A DNA stretch of 64,000 nt from Clostridiales bacterium VE202-21 (GCA_000509105.1 BAIF02000123.1:18827-82826); one strand, 5' to 3'. Positions 9,864 to 19,892 are shown, counted from the stretch's first letter. Numbers and translations are program-made. Notes: generated from the sequence alone by a model not told the origin.

Positions 9864-11144
9864 CTAATCTGTTAAAAGCTCTGTAGTATCAAATTGATCT
9901 ATTAAAATGCTATTTTGTTTATCGTCCAGTATATCTAAAATTTCATAGATTTGGTTAATCACTCTAGCAAGCTGCTTTCTATCTTCTGTTGCAACTGTAA
10001 TACGCATGGCTATTTGCTTTTGTGTCCCTAAAGCATCTTCATCTATACTTTCTCCTTCTTTGTACCATTGTGTAACTGCTAATGTTTCCTTTAATGCTTT
10101 TATTCTATCTAATCCTGTAATTTTACTGATATAGCCTGGTTTTGCGAGAATTGATAAAGTACAACAAACTTTTGAAAGCATCGGATTAACTAATGGTTTT
10201 ATACTGTGCTCTTCCATTTTTCCAGTTAGAGAAAAGTTTACAATCATCTCCATAGGATTAAAACCACATAAATCATTTAAAATTTGATATTGTTTTGCGC
10301 CGTTTAATCTATATCCCATTTCATAAAAATAACATACTTCATTTTCCATGCATCCCTGAAGAAAGAGTGTTCCATTTTCCATACCAATAGACTTAAACAT
10401 AGCTATAACTTTTTGGTTTTCATTTTCTAAGTATTTTTCTGTATACTTAGATGGATATACGTATGCCACAGGTAAACGCACACTATTCCCATTACTTTTC
10501 TGCATATATCGATCATGCAAAACAGTTGCAGAAATTTCCCCATCCTGTAGCACGTAATTTACTCCTATTTCATCACCTACAATATATTTTTCTAAAATTA
10601 CGTTTCCTTTCTTTGATGTAGATTTAGCTTTCTTATAAGCGTCAATCAGCTCTTTCTCAGAATAGCAGATTGTAATACCTCTAGCCCCACTGCCATCAAC
10701 AGGCTTTATAATAACTGGATAATTTATCTTATCTAAACAATTCTGAGATAGTTCATCATCTATTTCAAATTCAGGAGTTGATGGAACATCATTCAATTTA
10801 CATAACTTTTTAAAATTCACTTTATCCATAGTGGCTTCAACCTGTGCTGCTGTCGCGTAAAAAGGTTTCTTTATTTTTTCACTCAGCTTTTGTGCACAGG
10901 CTACATTAAAGTCATCAAATGCAGCTATAACACCATCAACACCATTTTCAATACATTTTACCGCCAATTGCTCTGTATCTGCTGTACTGATGAGCCAAGC
11001 TTGATCAGCTACTTTTTTAGCCGGTGAATTCGAATAATAATCGGCTACAATTACATAAGCCCCTCTATTTTTTGCATTTTCTACAAGTTCACAAATCATT
11101 GCTCCCCCACCTAAAACGACCAACTTTTTACCCTGTAATTCCAT
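9864..11144 (-). CDS. ATP-grasp carboxylate ligase-like protein
   Basis: A 426-residue ATP-grasp protein. It has an N-terminal Rossmann-like domain (LVVLGGGAMICELVENAK), a central ATP-grasp module with PVIIKPVDGSGARGITIC around residue 142, and EKYIVGDEIGVNYVL near 185. A C-terminal extension after residue 300 resembles the L-amino-acid/biotin-carboxylase-like ligase group. The reaction expected is ATP-driven joining of a carboxylate to an amine. It lies between a ketopantoate-reductase-like gene and a DegT-like gene, so a role in acylating an amino sugar, or making an acid for that step, is likely but inferred. GAGG lies 8 nt before the ATG. Confidence 0.8.
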   Translation of the reverse strand: MELQGKKLVVLGGGAMICELVENAKNRGAYVIVADYYSNSPAKKVADQAWLISTADTEQLAVKCIENGVDGVIAAFDDFNVACAQKLSEKIKKPFYATAAQVEATMDKVNFKKLCKLNDVPSTPEFEIDDELSQNCLDKINYPVIIKPVDGSGARGITICYSEKELIDAYKKAKSTSKKGNVILEKYIVGDEIGVNYVLQDGEISATVLHDRYMQKSNGNSVRLPVAYVYPSKYTEKYLENENQKVIAMFKSIGMENGTLFLQGCMENEVCYFYEMGYRLNGAKQYQILNDLCGFNPMEMIVNFSLTGKMEEHSIKPLVNPMLSKVCCTLSILAKPGYISKITGLDRIKALKETLAVTQWYKEGESIDEDALGTQKQIAMRITVATEDRKQLARVINQIYEILDILDDKQNSILIDQFDTTELLTD

Positions 11145-11217
11145 GTTTATACCTCATCATTCATGTAATTTAAATTTTAATTTCACATATACTTATAGTT
11201 TGTTTTTAAAAGGTGTA

Positions 11218-12156
11218 TTATAAACGCTCTTCTCCTAGTTTTTCAGCAAGTCCAACTTTCTCTTTCGCCTTGATAGCATAGTATAATATTCTGTTAACCG
11301 GCGTAGCAATTCCAGTCTTTTTTCCTAATTCGATGACTGTACCAGCAAAATAGTCAATTTCCGTTTTCCTTTTAGCCTCAATGTCTTGCAACATTGAGGT
11401 CTTTTTCTCGGGCGGATAATTGATTAATATTTGAACTATATCATCCCGATCTTTCTCTGTTAATCCTATTTCCATTTTTTTAGAAATATCTAAAATTTCT
11501 TGTATTGCATCAGTAACTAAAATAATTATTTCTTCAAATTCTCCAAAATATTTAAATTTGGCCCCCGTTAGAACAGAAACTTGATTTGAACCGATATTAA
11601 TCATCCATTTACGCCACAACATATATCGCATATCTTGATAAATAACTGTGGAAATTCCCGCATCACAAAAACACCGCCTTATTTCGTCTAAATCGGCTGA
11701 AATGGCTTCGCCTTTTCCAAATCCTATTTGTATTTCTCCTCTAACGGAAACTGTTATATTCTTATCTATTCTTTCTGCATCTGTTCTCATTACAATACCA
11801 TAAGGAACAGAATTCTTTGGAAAGGCTTCTCTTACCCTTCCAACAGCAGTAACTCCATTAAGCAATGGTAATATTACTGTGTCTTCATCTATAAGTTCTC
11901 TTATGTCTTCAATGGTTTCCTCTAAACTATAATTTTTAACACATAACAGAATTAAATCTAACTTTCTTCCATCTGGTGCGGAATATATGTCCGGCCGTAA
12001 CTTTTCTCCATTAACTGTAATGCCTGTATTTCTTAACCTTTCTGCTCTTGCTCCCCTTGCAACAAAGCAAAAATCATTTCCGTATTTTAAGTATAGTGCA
12101 CTTCCTAAAGAACTACCGACTGCTCCCGCTCCGACAATACCAACTCGTTTAATCAT
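11218..12156 (-). CDS. Ketopantoate reductase-like (PanE/ApbA family) dehydrogenase
   Basis: A 312-residue NAD(P)H-dependent reductase with the glycine-rich GIVGAGAVGSSLGSALY motif at residues 6-22. It has the helical PanE C-terminal domain with YMLWRKWMINIGSNQVS (lysine and asparagine positions of the active site) and SMLQDIEAKRKTEIDYFAG. The family reduces 2-oxo acids, typically ketopantoate to pantoate. Inside a polysaccharide locus next to ATP-grasp genes and an aminotransferase it more likely makes a 2-hydroxy acid used to decorate a sugar than coenzyme A, which is inference. It is 17 nt downstream of the aminotransferase gene with GGAGG before its ATG. Confidence 0.85.
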   Translation of the reverse strand: MIKRVGIVGAGAVGSSLGSALYLKYGNDFCFVARGARAERLRNTGITVNGEKLRPDIYSAPDGRKLDLILLCVKNYSLEETIEDIRELIDEDTVILPLLNGVTAVGRVREAFPKNSVPYGIVMRTDAERIDKNITVSVRGEIQIGFGKGEAISADLDEIRRCFCDAGISTVIYQDMRYMLWRKWMINIGSNQVSVLTGAKFKYFGEFEEIIILVTDAIQEILDISKKMEIGLTEKDRDDIVQILINYPPEKKTSMLQDIEAKRKTEIDYFAGTVIELGKKTGIATPVNRILYYAIKAKEKVGLAEKLGEERL

Positions 12157-12173
12157 TCTTTTCCTCCAATCAT

Positions 12174-13304
12174 TTATCTAGAATAATATCCTTCTATAAT
12201 TTCAGTAATATACTGAACCTCATTTTTTTTCAATCCATAATATAATGGCAAACGTAAAAGTCTTTCACTCTCAGTTGTGGTATATTTATCCTCTCCAATA
12301 AATTTTCCAAACTTCAAACCAGCCGGAGAACTATGCAATGGTATGTAATGAAAAACAGCATTGATATTTTTCTCTTTCAAATAATTAATTAGTTCTGTTC
12401 GTTCACTTAGATCCTGAACTTTAATATAAAACATATGTGCATTATGTTTACATTCTTTAGGTATTTGAGGTAATTCTAGTACTCCTTTATCTTCCAAATG
12501 CTTTAACCTATCATAGTAAATATTCCAGTTGCTCATCCTGCTATTAAAGATTTTATCTGCTTCTTCGAATTGCGCCCATAGATATGCTGCATTTAATTCA
12601 CTTGGTAAATATGACGATCCAGCATCTACCCAAGTATACTTATCTATTTGGCCTCTAAAAAATTTACTTCTGTTTGTTCCTTTTTCACGAACAATCTCTG
12701 CTTTTTCAATATCCTCTCCTCTTTTAATCAAAAGAGCGCCACCTTCACCCATACTAAAATTCTTTGTTTCATGAAAACTAAAACACCCAAAATCCCCAAT
12801 ACTCCCTAATGGAATCCCCTTATAACTTGACATAACAGCTTGTGCAGCATCTTCGATTACAAATAGGCCATATTTATCTGCCAAGCTGCATATTGTATCC
12901 ATTTCACAAGCGACTCCGGCATAGTGAACGGGCACAATAGCTTTCGTCCGATCTGTGATCGCATTTTCAATTAACGTTTCGTCAATATTCATTGTATCTG
13001 GTCTAATATCAACAAAAACAACTCGCGCGCCCCGAAGAACAAAAGCATCTGCTGTAGAAACGAAAGTATATGAAGGCATTATTACCTCGTCACCTTCTTT
13101 TATATTTGCTAATATTGCTGACATTTCAGTTGCGTGTGTACATGAAGTAGTTAATAAAGCTTTAGCTGTTCCTGTGTTTTGTTCTATCCAAGAAGAACAC
13201 TTTTTAGTAAACTCCCCGTCGCCACATATCTTTCTATTTTCAATAGCAACTTTAATATATTCTAACTCTTTTCCAATAACTGGTGGTACATTAAAATTAA
13301 TCAT
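12174..13304 (-). CDS. rffA: dTDP-4-amino-4,6-dideoxygalactose transaminase (RffA/WecE type)
   Basis: A 376-residue sugar aminotransferase of the DegT family, close to RffA/WecE. Visible marks are the opening INFNVPPVIGKELEYIK, the TTSCTHATEMSAILA phosphate-binding turn, VIEDAAQAV (cofactor aspartate) and SFHETKNFSMGEGGAL with the PLP-binding lysine in HETKN. RffA converts a dTDP-4-keto-6-deoxyhexose to a 4-amino-4,6-dideoxyhexose with glutamate. No rmlA/rmlB homologues lie in this window, so the keto-sugar substrate must be made elsewhere. It is the likely source of the amine for the following reductase/ATP-grasp cassette. Confidence 0.88.
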   Translation of the reverse strand: MINFNVPPVIGKELEYIKVAIENRKICGDGEFTKKCSSWIEQNTGTAKALLTTSCTHATEMSAILANIKEGDEVIMPSYTFVSTADAFVLRGARVVFVDIRPDTMNIDETLIENAITDRTKAIVPVHYAGVACEMDTICSLADKYGLFVIEDAAQAVMSSYKGIPLGSIGDFGCFSFHETKNFSMGEGGALLIKRGEDIEKAEIVREKGTNRSKFFRGQIDKYTWVDAGSSYLPSELNAAYLWAQFEEADKIFNSRMSNWNIYYDRLKHLEDKGVLELPQIPKECKHNAHMFYIKVQDLSERTELINYLKEKNINAVFHYIPLHSSPAGLKFGKFIGEDKYTTTESERLLRLPLYYGLKKNEVQYITEIIEGYYSR

Positions 13305-13327
13305 GTTTTTCCCTCTTTTGTTCCTTT

Positions 13328-15084
13328 TTAATATTTATAAAACTTCCATATCTTAAATCCATCAATCTCTTCAGCAAGTTCCATCCTAGCATCAGGATAG
13401 TAATGCTCACGTAAATATTTTAAAATCTTCTCTTGATAGAGATTATCTACTAAATAAATATTCTCATTAACTAAATCTCTTAAAGGATTGTCCACTCCAT
13501 TTACTTCTAATTTGTCTAGTATATCAGGAAAATTAACTGTAACCCCATATAAGAAAGAACAGTTTTGATATGTTTCTTCTTCACCATTAGTAAAAAACGG
13601 GTTATCAGCAAGGTATAATACCTGAATTGTAGTACTAAAGTTTAAAAAATAATAATCTTGCGGATTTGAAATAATTTTAGTTTTAAGATTACTAAAGCTA
13701 TTTTCGTTATACGTAGCACAACGGTATCTCCTACTATCATAATTCCACGACTCATAGAAATTATCTTCAATATAACTTTTATACTCATCCCCTGAAATAA
13801 ATTGAGCCCAATTATTTAGACGATAAGTGGGTAACTGATAAGTACACAGTAATATTAATAATATACCACAAATGTTTTTGATTTCCAAACTATTTTGCAT
13901 AGTTCGACATCTTTTTTTATCCCAACAATAAATTATAGTCAAGAAAAAACTTATAAATACTGCGTATTCTATTCGATATATGATCCGTCCAATGACCACA
14001 AAATAAACCATATATAAATACGTTATTCCTGCAGATATTACTGCTATTCCCCAGTATCGCTTAATAAAACAAATGGTTAGAAAAGTTAAAATAAACCCCC
14101 CCATAAAGCCGGGTATGACCAATAATTTCTTGCCCTCAGCTCCGCTTTAATATAATCCCTGTCAAGTCCCAATGTCTCTTCATAATCATTAATTATTTTT
14201 TTTGTCTGCTGAAGCAAATCTAAATTATAAAAGTCTGGATCAGCGGCATTCCAAGTTCGTAGCAATAAATAATCATTTTCAGACAGTCCTAATTTCTTAT
14301 ACTCCTTTTCCCCTGCCCAATATCCGTAATCCTTTTTGTCTACTATTCCTGCCCGTGCACTACTATATTCATTAAAAAAACTATATTTTTCATTTCTACT
14401 GTATATATAACTGTCTAATTGTTTTGCCACGACTACTGCCGTTATAAGTATAACACCAGAAACAGCAATTTGCACAAACTTCCTCCATTTTCCTTCACTT
14501 TTATGGCGAAAAAATTGTATAAATTCTACAATCAATATAAATAGTAAAAACCCACCGGCTATATAAATCACACTAAACCTTATCAAGCTCCCCGCAACTA
14601 CAAGCGCCGCTCCTGCAGCAATCTCCCGTTTCCTGCACCTTTCGTCATGAAACAATGCCCACAAAAACAGGATACTTCCCGCCATTACTGCAAGTATCGC
14701 TGTTTTTGTAAACTGGACCATAATATATGCATCATCTGAAAAAAAAGTAATAAATAAAACGGAAAGCATGATACCCATAATCGTATCCAGCCTCTTCAGC
14801 AACAGATAAGTAACCGCCGTGAATGCACAGAAACACAATGCCAGCTGCGCGATCAGATACCAACTGATCTGCGGAACCAGATAATAAAATGGCAGTAAAA
14901 GATACCCCCATAAGATATTAATAAATATCATATGCGGATTTGGTGTACCGCTGTAGGCTCCGGACATGATCGCAGCCATAATATAATCATCCGAGGTCTC
15001 GTATTTAATCTCGCAGAATACAAGTACGAGTGCCAGAAAGACGGCATTTATGATGACTGCCGTCAAAAGATTATGTTTTTTCAC
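13328..15084 (-). pseudogene. GT-C-like membrane protein, frameshifted at a G7 tract
   Basis: Two overlapping frames (14086-15084 and 13328-14122) make one protein of about 590 residues, the same size as the paralogue at 7069-8856, with the same ISWY motif. The join is a run of seven C (seven G on the coding strand) at 14096-14102. One extra G would give SYPALWGGFILTFLTICF and a full reading. It starts with GTG at 15084. Composition is mixed: the first ~500 bp look like the GC-richer proximal locus and the rest like the AT-rich distal locus. Truncation, phase-variable switching or a sequencing error are all possible. Confidence 0.75.
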
Positions 15085-15140
15085 TTTATCCCAGACAGCT
15101 TATCCTGTCATGTATCCTATTTATACTTTTATTCATCATC

Positions 15141-16598
15141 CTATTTGTATCCTTTATAAAGCATATTTTTCACCATTTCCCACATTTCCATGACAAATGG
15201 TTCTTTCAATATAAGAAGCGCCATACCAAACACACCATAAAAAGCAACGCCAGTTATGCAGATCATTATAAACGAAGGTAGTTCCAGCTGCATCTTGAGC
15301 ACGCCTCCCACAATTCCTGCAGCAGCCAGTGCCGCCGCTGTTTTGCCCAGGCTGATCTCTCTGACTACTTTGCTCAGCATGTCTTTCAGATAAACACATT
15401 GCACCGCCAAAACTATCAGTTCAGCCAGCAGCGTTGCGAAAGCAGCTCCCGAAGCTCCGTATCTTCCTATCAGTATCAGATTCAGCACAAAATCCACAAC
15501 CGCCCCGCAGATAATGGAAATCAGCACTTCCCTTTCTCTTCCCAGGGGGGTAAGGATCTGGATGCCTGTAATATTTGACAGACCGATAAAAAGAACCGTT
15601 GGCATTAATAATATCATCGGCAGAATAGACGGAAGATATTCGCTTCCCGACAATGTCAAAATGGTCTCCCGCGCAAATATCATGAAGTAAAGCATAACGG
15701 AAGAGGCCAGGATCAAAACAAAATTGAATGCCTTTACAATTGTTTTCCGGAAGGCGTCCTGCTCTTTCTGTTTCACATAAAAAGACAGCCTGGGAAGCAG
15801 AACCGTTCCGAGTGAAGTTATCAGGCTGACTAATATAGTCTTCACTTTGACTGCTGCATTATAATATCCCACCTCAGTCTCGTCTTTTATAAACTGGATC
15901 ATAACAACATCCAGATTGGTATATACACTGGTAGCCGCAGACATGGCAAAAAAGATTCCTATAGGCTTTAAGTGCCGTTTAAAGTTATAGGGACCTTTCT
16001 TCTTTAATGTAACATATTTATGCAGATTTATAAAGTTCAACACATAGGAACCGGCAGATGCAAATACAGTAATTGCACCATATATAATATAATCTTTCGG
16101 ATTTTTTACCCACGCAAACATCATAACAATGGATATAACTTTAAATGTCAGGGAACATGCGGTAATATATGCATACTGTTCCAAAGCGCTGTAGAACCAG
16201 CTGACACCGAACACATTCAGCACCATCGTGATACTGTTAATAAACAGCAATTCCTTCTCTTTCGCAAATTCAGGGACGAGAAATACCATAACTGCAAATA
16301 CTGCATATACGATCACCATAGTAATCGTATTGATGATCAACAGTTCCTGGACTGTCCTGGAAAGCTTTTCCCTGTCATCTCTTACCTGGGCACATACGCG
16401 GATTCCATAGGTTGGAATGCCGAGAGATGCAAACATTGTAAAATAGGTTAGAACCGCTGTGGCAAACGCTACTTTTCCATTTCCCGCCGCCTGCAGAACC
16501 CTCGATACATAAGGGAATGTAATCAACGGAAATATAATGGACGATGCTGTCAGGAGAAAATTCATTATGAAGTTAAATTTTACTGAACGGATTCTCAT
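15141..16598 (-). CDS. Oligosaccharide flippase (Wzx), first of the locus
   Basis: A 485-residue membrane protein with the Wzx/RfbX N-terminus (NFLLTASSIIFPLITFPYVS) and about 12-14 membrane segments. It belongs to the MOP exporter superfamily and should flip undecaprenyl-linked repeat units to the outer face for the polymerase at 19889-21283. It has the higher GC composition of the proximal locus. It follows two glycosyltransferase genes with short spacing, as expected for the core of a Wzy-dependent locus. Family assignment is secure, substrate is not known. Confidence 0.9.
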   Translation of the reverse strand: MRIRSVKFNFIMNFLLTASSIIFPLITFPYVSRVLQAAGNGKVAFATAVLTYFTMFASLGIPTYGIRVCAQVRDDREKLSRTVQELLIINTITMVIVYAVFAVMVFLVPEFAKEKELLFINSITMVLNVFGVSWFYSALEQYAYITACSLTFKVISIVMMFAWVKNPKDYIIYGAITVFASAGSYVLNFINLHKYVTLKKKGPYNFKRHLKPIGIFFAMSAATSVYTNLDVVMIQFIKDETEVGYYNAAVKVKTILVSLITSLGTVLLPRLSFYVKQKEQDAFRKTIVKAFNFVLILASSVMLYFMIFARETILTLSGSEYLPSILPMILLMPTVLFIGLSNITGIQILTPLGREREVLISIICGAVVDFVLNLILIGRYGASGAAFATLLAELIVLAVQCVYLKDMLSKVVREISLGKTAAALAAAGIVGGVLKMQLELPSFIMICITGVAFYGVFGMALLILKEPFVMEMWEMVKNMLYKGYK

Positions 16599-16644
16599 AA
16601 TGCCTGTTATCCTTCCATCCCGTTTCTTTTTTTCCCCATTTTCA

Positions 16645-17628
16645 CTATTGTCTTATATCCCCTGAACCAGTGCGCCGCAAAAGACTTAATGTCCCGCTCT
16701 CCTGCCCCGCCAGTCTGTATATCTCAGGATTTTTAGAGAGCAGTTCTTGGTCAAATTCTATAAACTTCTGCTTCATCTCCTCATTCTCAACCGGATAACT
16801 CATGAAGATCGTAATCTGCTCCCCTACCATCTCCGCAATCCGTTTTGATATATACTCTATTTTTTCTTTTTGGCTGTCCTCTTGTTTTGCATATTCCGTA
16901 ACAAAATCTGTCAGATGCATGATCACATCTATATGATTCTGTATGTGCTTCTGATACCCCTGCATGCTGACACTCTGTGTCGCCTGAGCCAGACGGTACA
17001 TATACACATAAATATCAAAAAAAGCAACCTTTTCCACATAAGGAACCGGATACAAAATATATTCTACATCAACATAGAAACAGTGCTCATCCAGCCGGAT
17101 ATGATGTTCCTTGAGAATTGCCGAACGGATTGCCAGCGAATGCATTGGGATCTGTGTCCTTGTGACAATCTCACTAAAATTCCAGTATTCCCCGCTGCCC
17201 TGTTCCCTTTGCAGCATTTTAAACTCACGCGGTGTCCTCTCTTTTGTCTGATCGTCCACCTCATAATAATTACATACAACATAGTCTGCGCTGCACGTTC
17301 TCAGTTTCTCCACCATACAGACAAATCCCTCTGTATCTACCCAGTCATCCCCATCGACGACTTTAAAATATGTCCCCCTGGATTCCTCTATCCCCCGGTT
17401 AATTGTAGAACCATGCCCGCCGTTTTTCTTCGAAATCAGGCGGAAGCTGTCCGGATATCTGTTCTCATATACTTTTCCTATTGCAGCCGTACCGTCCGAA
17501 GAGCCGTCATCTACAATCAACACTTCTATATCCTTCAATACTCTTTTATCCAGAAAAGAATCCAGTGTCTGCCTTAAAAAACGTTCCACATTATATGATG
17601 GAATAACTACTGATAATACCTTATCCAT
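16645..17628 (-). CDS. Glycosyltransferase family 2
   Basis: A 327-residue cytoplasmic GT2 enzyme. The N-terminus VLSVVIPSYNVERFLRQTLD and VLIVDDGSSDGTA form the nucleotide-binding fold, and FKVVDGDDWVD supplies the DxD-type metal site. It should add one sugar to the lipid-linked repeat unit. ATG at 17628 follows AGGAG by 8 nt. It lies 11 nt after the broken GT2 gene upstream. Donor and acceptor cannot be told from sequence. Confidence 0.9.
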   Translation of the reverse strand: MDKVLSVVIPSYNVERFLRQTLDSFLDKRVLKDIEVLIVDDGSSDGTAAIGKVYENRYPDSFRLISKKNGGHGSTINRGIEESRGTYFKVVDGDDWVDTEGFVCMVEKLRTCSADYVVCNYYEVDDQTKERTPREFKMLQREQGSGEYWNFSEIVTRTQIPMHSLAIRSAILKEHHIRLDEHCFYVDVEYILYPVPYVEKVAFFDIYVYMYRLAQATQSVSMQGYQKHIQNHIDVIMHLTDFVTEYAKQEDSQKEKIEYISKRIAEMVGEQITIFMSYPVENEEMKQKFIEFDQELLSKNPEIYRLAGQESGTLSLLRRTGSGDIRQ

Positions 17629-17639
17629 TGTCTTTTCTC

Positions 17640-18637
17640 CTATCGTCTTCTCATCTTGTCCGACTGTTTTCTCGCCCAGGACAGTACATTCATCATCCAG
17701 AACTGCCGTTTTTCCAGTATCCAGAACTGTACTTTTTCTTTCCTGCCCATATTTTTTATATAAGGATTCTTTCGAAACCCGGGAAATAGTTTTACGGTCA
17801 AATCCCTACACTTTTTCACATAGGGACTTTTCCTGTCATGATATATCATTTCCCTGGCAGGAATAAAATACATATTATAAAATGTCAGATACTCCAGTTC
17901 CCTGTGGAAAGTCTCAAACTGTCCTTTTTCCCGATAATAGTCCAGAACCCCCTCCACCATTTTTTTTCTGTGGGAGTAATTCTTTTCGTCCTCCGTGCCG
18001 GTGGTAATAGAGCCTTCCCTTATCATATAATAATACAACGGTTCTCTTAAATATACAACACAGTCTGCCGTGAGAACTAATTTGGGAATCGTACCCAGAT
18101 CCTCGTAGCGGTATCCTACCGGGAAAAACAATCCTGTTTTTGTAAAAAAGTCCCGGCGGAACAGTTTCGCACACACAGAAAGTGTCTGCAGCATCAGCTC
18201 CGGGTTCGTCTTAAGGCTGATAGGACACATCTCCGGGAGATTACAGTCACATACTTCAACATCCCCGTTTGGTTCCAGCCGTTTATAATCAAAATATACG
18301 ATGTCGCTGTCAAATTTTTCTGCTGCCCCCACCGCTTTTTCAACTAGCCTGCTGTCCACATAGTCATCACTGTCCAGGAAAAAAAGATATTTTCCTGCCG
18401 CCAGTCCTGCCCCCACATTTCGCGCATCGCTCAGTCCCCCGTTTTTTTATGGATCACCCGAATTCTGGAGTCTTCCTGTGCAAATTTGTCACACATCTCA
18501 TTACTGCAATCCGTGGATCCATCGTCCACCAGTATAATTTCCAACTCCTGATATGTCTGTGCTTTTATACTTTTTACACACTTTTCAAGAAAATCCTGCA
18601 CATTATACACAGGAACTACAACACTTACCAACACCAT
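17640..18637 (-). pseudogene. Glycosyltransferase family 2, frameshifted at an A7 run
   Basis: The first frame (18431-18637) carries VLVSVVVPVYNVQDFLEKCV and ILVDDGSTDCSNEMCDKFA, then stops. The second (17640-18416) continues with AGLAAGKYLFFLDSDDYVD and the rest of a GT2 protein. The break is at 18442-18448, where the coding strand has A7. An A8 would restore HKKNGGLSDARNVGAG, the classic GT2 motif. Intact length would be about 330 residues. It probably added a sugar to the repeat unit. A homopolymer sequencing error is as likely as true loss. Confidence 0.85.
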
Positions 18638-18725
18638 GTGTATATTTCCTCACTTCCTGACAAAGTTTATCACCAGTTTTTTACGGTTCACAGCAGTTCA
18701 AATCCAGGAATAGCTGCCGCCATTC

Positions 18726-18796
18726 TATACTTTGTTCTGCAGTTATGCTGCAGACCGCCCGTCAGGGCGTGAATTACGGGGTGCCCTTTGGGTATA
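18726..18796. repeat. Small palindromic repeat unit, copy overlapping a gene 3' end
   Basis: A 71-bp unit with TATAC at one end and GGTATA at the other, holding a CTGCAG/CTGCAG hairpin and a GGGCGTGAATTACGGGGTGCCC-type hairpin. The same unit (about 75% identical by eye) occurs at 35351-35452. Here it supplies the last codons and the TAA stop of the glycosyltransferase gene at 18774-19892. Confidence 0.75.
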
Positions 18797-19892
18797 ATAT
18801 TCCTCTCAGAACAGCCTTCTGGGCATTAAGGTCAAATAAGCAGCCGTCCATATCTATTTTTACGTTATTTCTGTCATATTCCCTGTGAGCTAGTATAAAT
18901 TCTGCCCATTTATCAGCCCCTGCGCTTAACGGAAGAAAATAACATTCCCTGCTGATCTTTGCCTCTTCGGGCACGCCGCTGCTTAATACACAGCGCAGCC
19001 CCGCCGCCTGTGCTTCCAGACTGATCATGGAAAGGCCCTCAAAATGAGACGGAAGAACAAAAAAATCCATGCCCTGAAGGAGCCTGTCCACATCATTCCT
19101 CCAGCCTGTCAAACGCACCGCACTTTCCAGCCCATACTGCCGCACCTTCTTTTTTATGATTTCCAATTCCTCTCCTGCTCCGATCAGCAGAAGAACAGCC
19201 CTGGAATCTTTTTTATAGATTTCCCGGAATACTTCCAGAAGAAACTCATGATTTTTCACATAGGTGAACGTACCAGCATGACCGACCACGAAAGAGTCCT
19301 CTAATTGCAGTTCCCTTCTCACGTCATCCCTGATGTACTGACTGAACATATATTTTTGGGTATCAATTCCACTCACTACTACATGAAAACGATCCGAATC
19401 TACGATTCTTCTCGGAAATGCCCACTCTCCGGCCAGTCTGGAAGCACCGTAGTACTCGGTGCCTGTCCGGTACAAAAACAGTCTGCATATCTTATGAATG
19501 CTGTTAAAAACCAGACGTTTCAGTGCATTTGAACAGTCATTACCACTGGCATGGCAATGCAGAACCCGTTTCTTTACCATACACTTTCTTGCCGCCAGAG
19601 CTGCCACACAATCTATTGCCGTAGATATATTTAAATAAACAATATCGTAGTGGTTTTTCTGGATCAAATGGCACACTCTCGCATACTGCTTAAAAGGGTG
19701 GTGCAGGCTGGGAATCTCAAATAAACGGGAATGATACTTTTCGAGCCGCTGCCGCAGCCCCTCATCGATATGGTTGGTAAGAAAGTCCATCTGCACATCC
19801 TCTCCCCCGACGGTTTCCAGAAAGTTTAGCAGATATCCATCAATTCCTCCGCCTGTGCCATCCATAATAAAGCCAATTAAAACCTTTTTCAT
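18774..19892 (-). CDS. Glycosyltransferase family 4
   Basis: A 372-residue GT-B enzyme. VLIGFIMDGTGGGIDGYLLN opens the acceptor domain. GHAGTFTYVKNHEFLLEVF and FVLPSHFEGLSMISLEAQAAG mark the GT4 donor domain, with the E-x7-E pattern in EGLSMISLE. It adds a sugar with retention to the lipid-linked unit. Its start overlaps the stop of the polymerase gene by ATGA, indicating translational coupling. The last residues (YPKGTP) and stop lie inside a palindromic repeat unit, so the native C-terminus may have been replaced. Confidence 0.88.
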   Translation of the reverse strand: MKKVLIGFIMDGTGGGIDGYLLNFLETVGGEDVQMDFLTNHIDEGLRQRLEKYHSRLFEIPSLHHPFKQYARVCHLIQKNHYDIVYLNISTAIDCVAALAARKCMVKKRVLHCHASGNDCSNALKRLVFNSIHKICRLFLYRTGTEYYGASRLAGEWAFPRRIVDSDRFHVVVSGIDTQKYMFSQYIRDDVRRELQLEDSFVVGHAGTFTYVKNHEFLLEVFREIYKKDSRAVLLLIGAGEELEIIKKKVRQYGLESAVRLTGWRNDVDRLLQGMDFFVLPSHFEGLSMISLEAQAAGLRCVLSSGVPEEAKISRECYFLPLSAGADKWAEFILAHREYDRNNVKIDMDGCLFDLNAQKAVLRGILYPKGTP

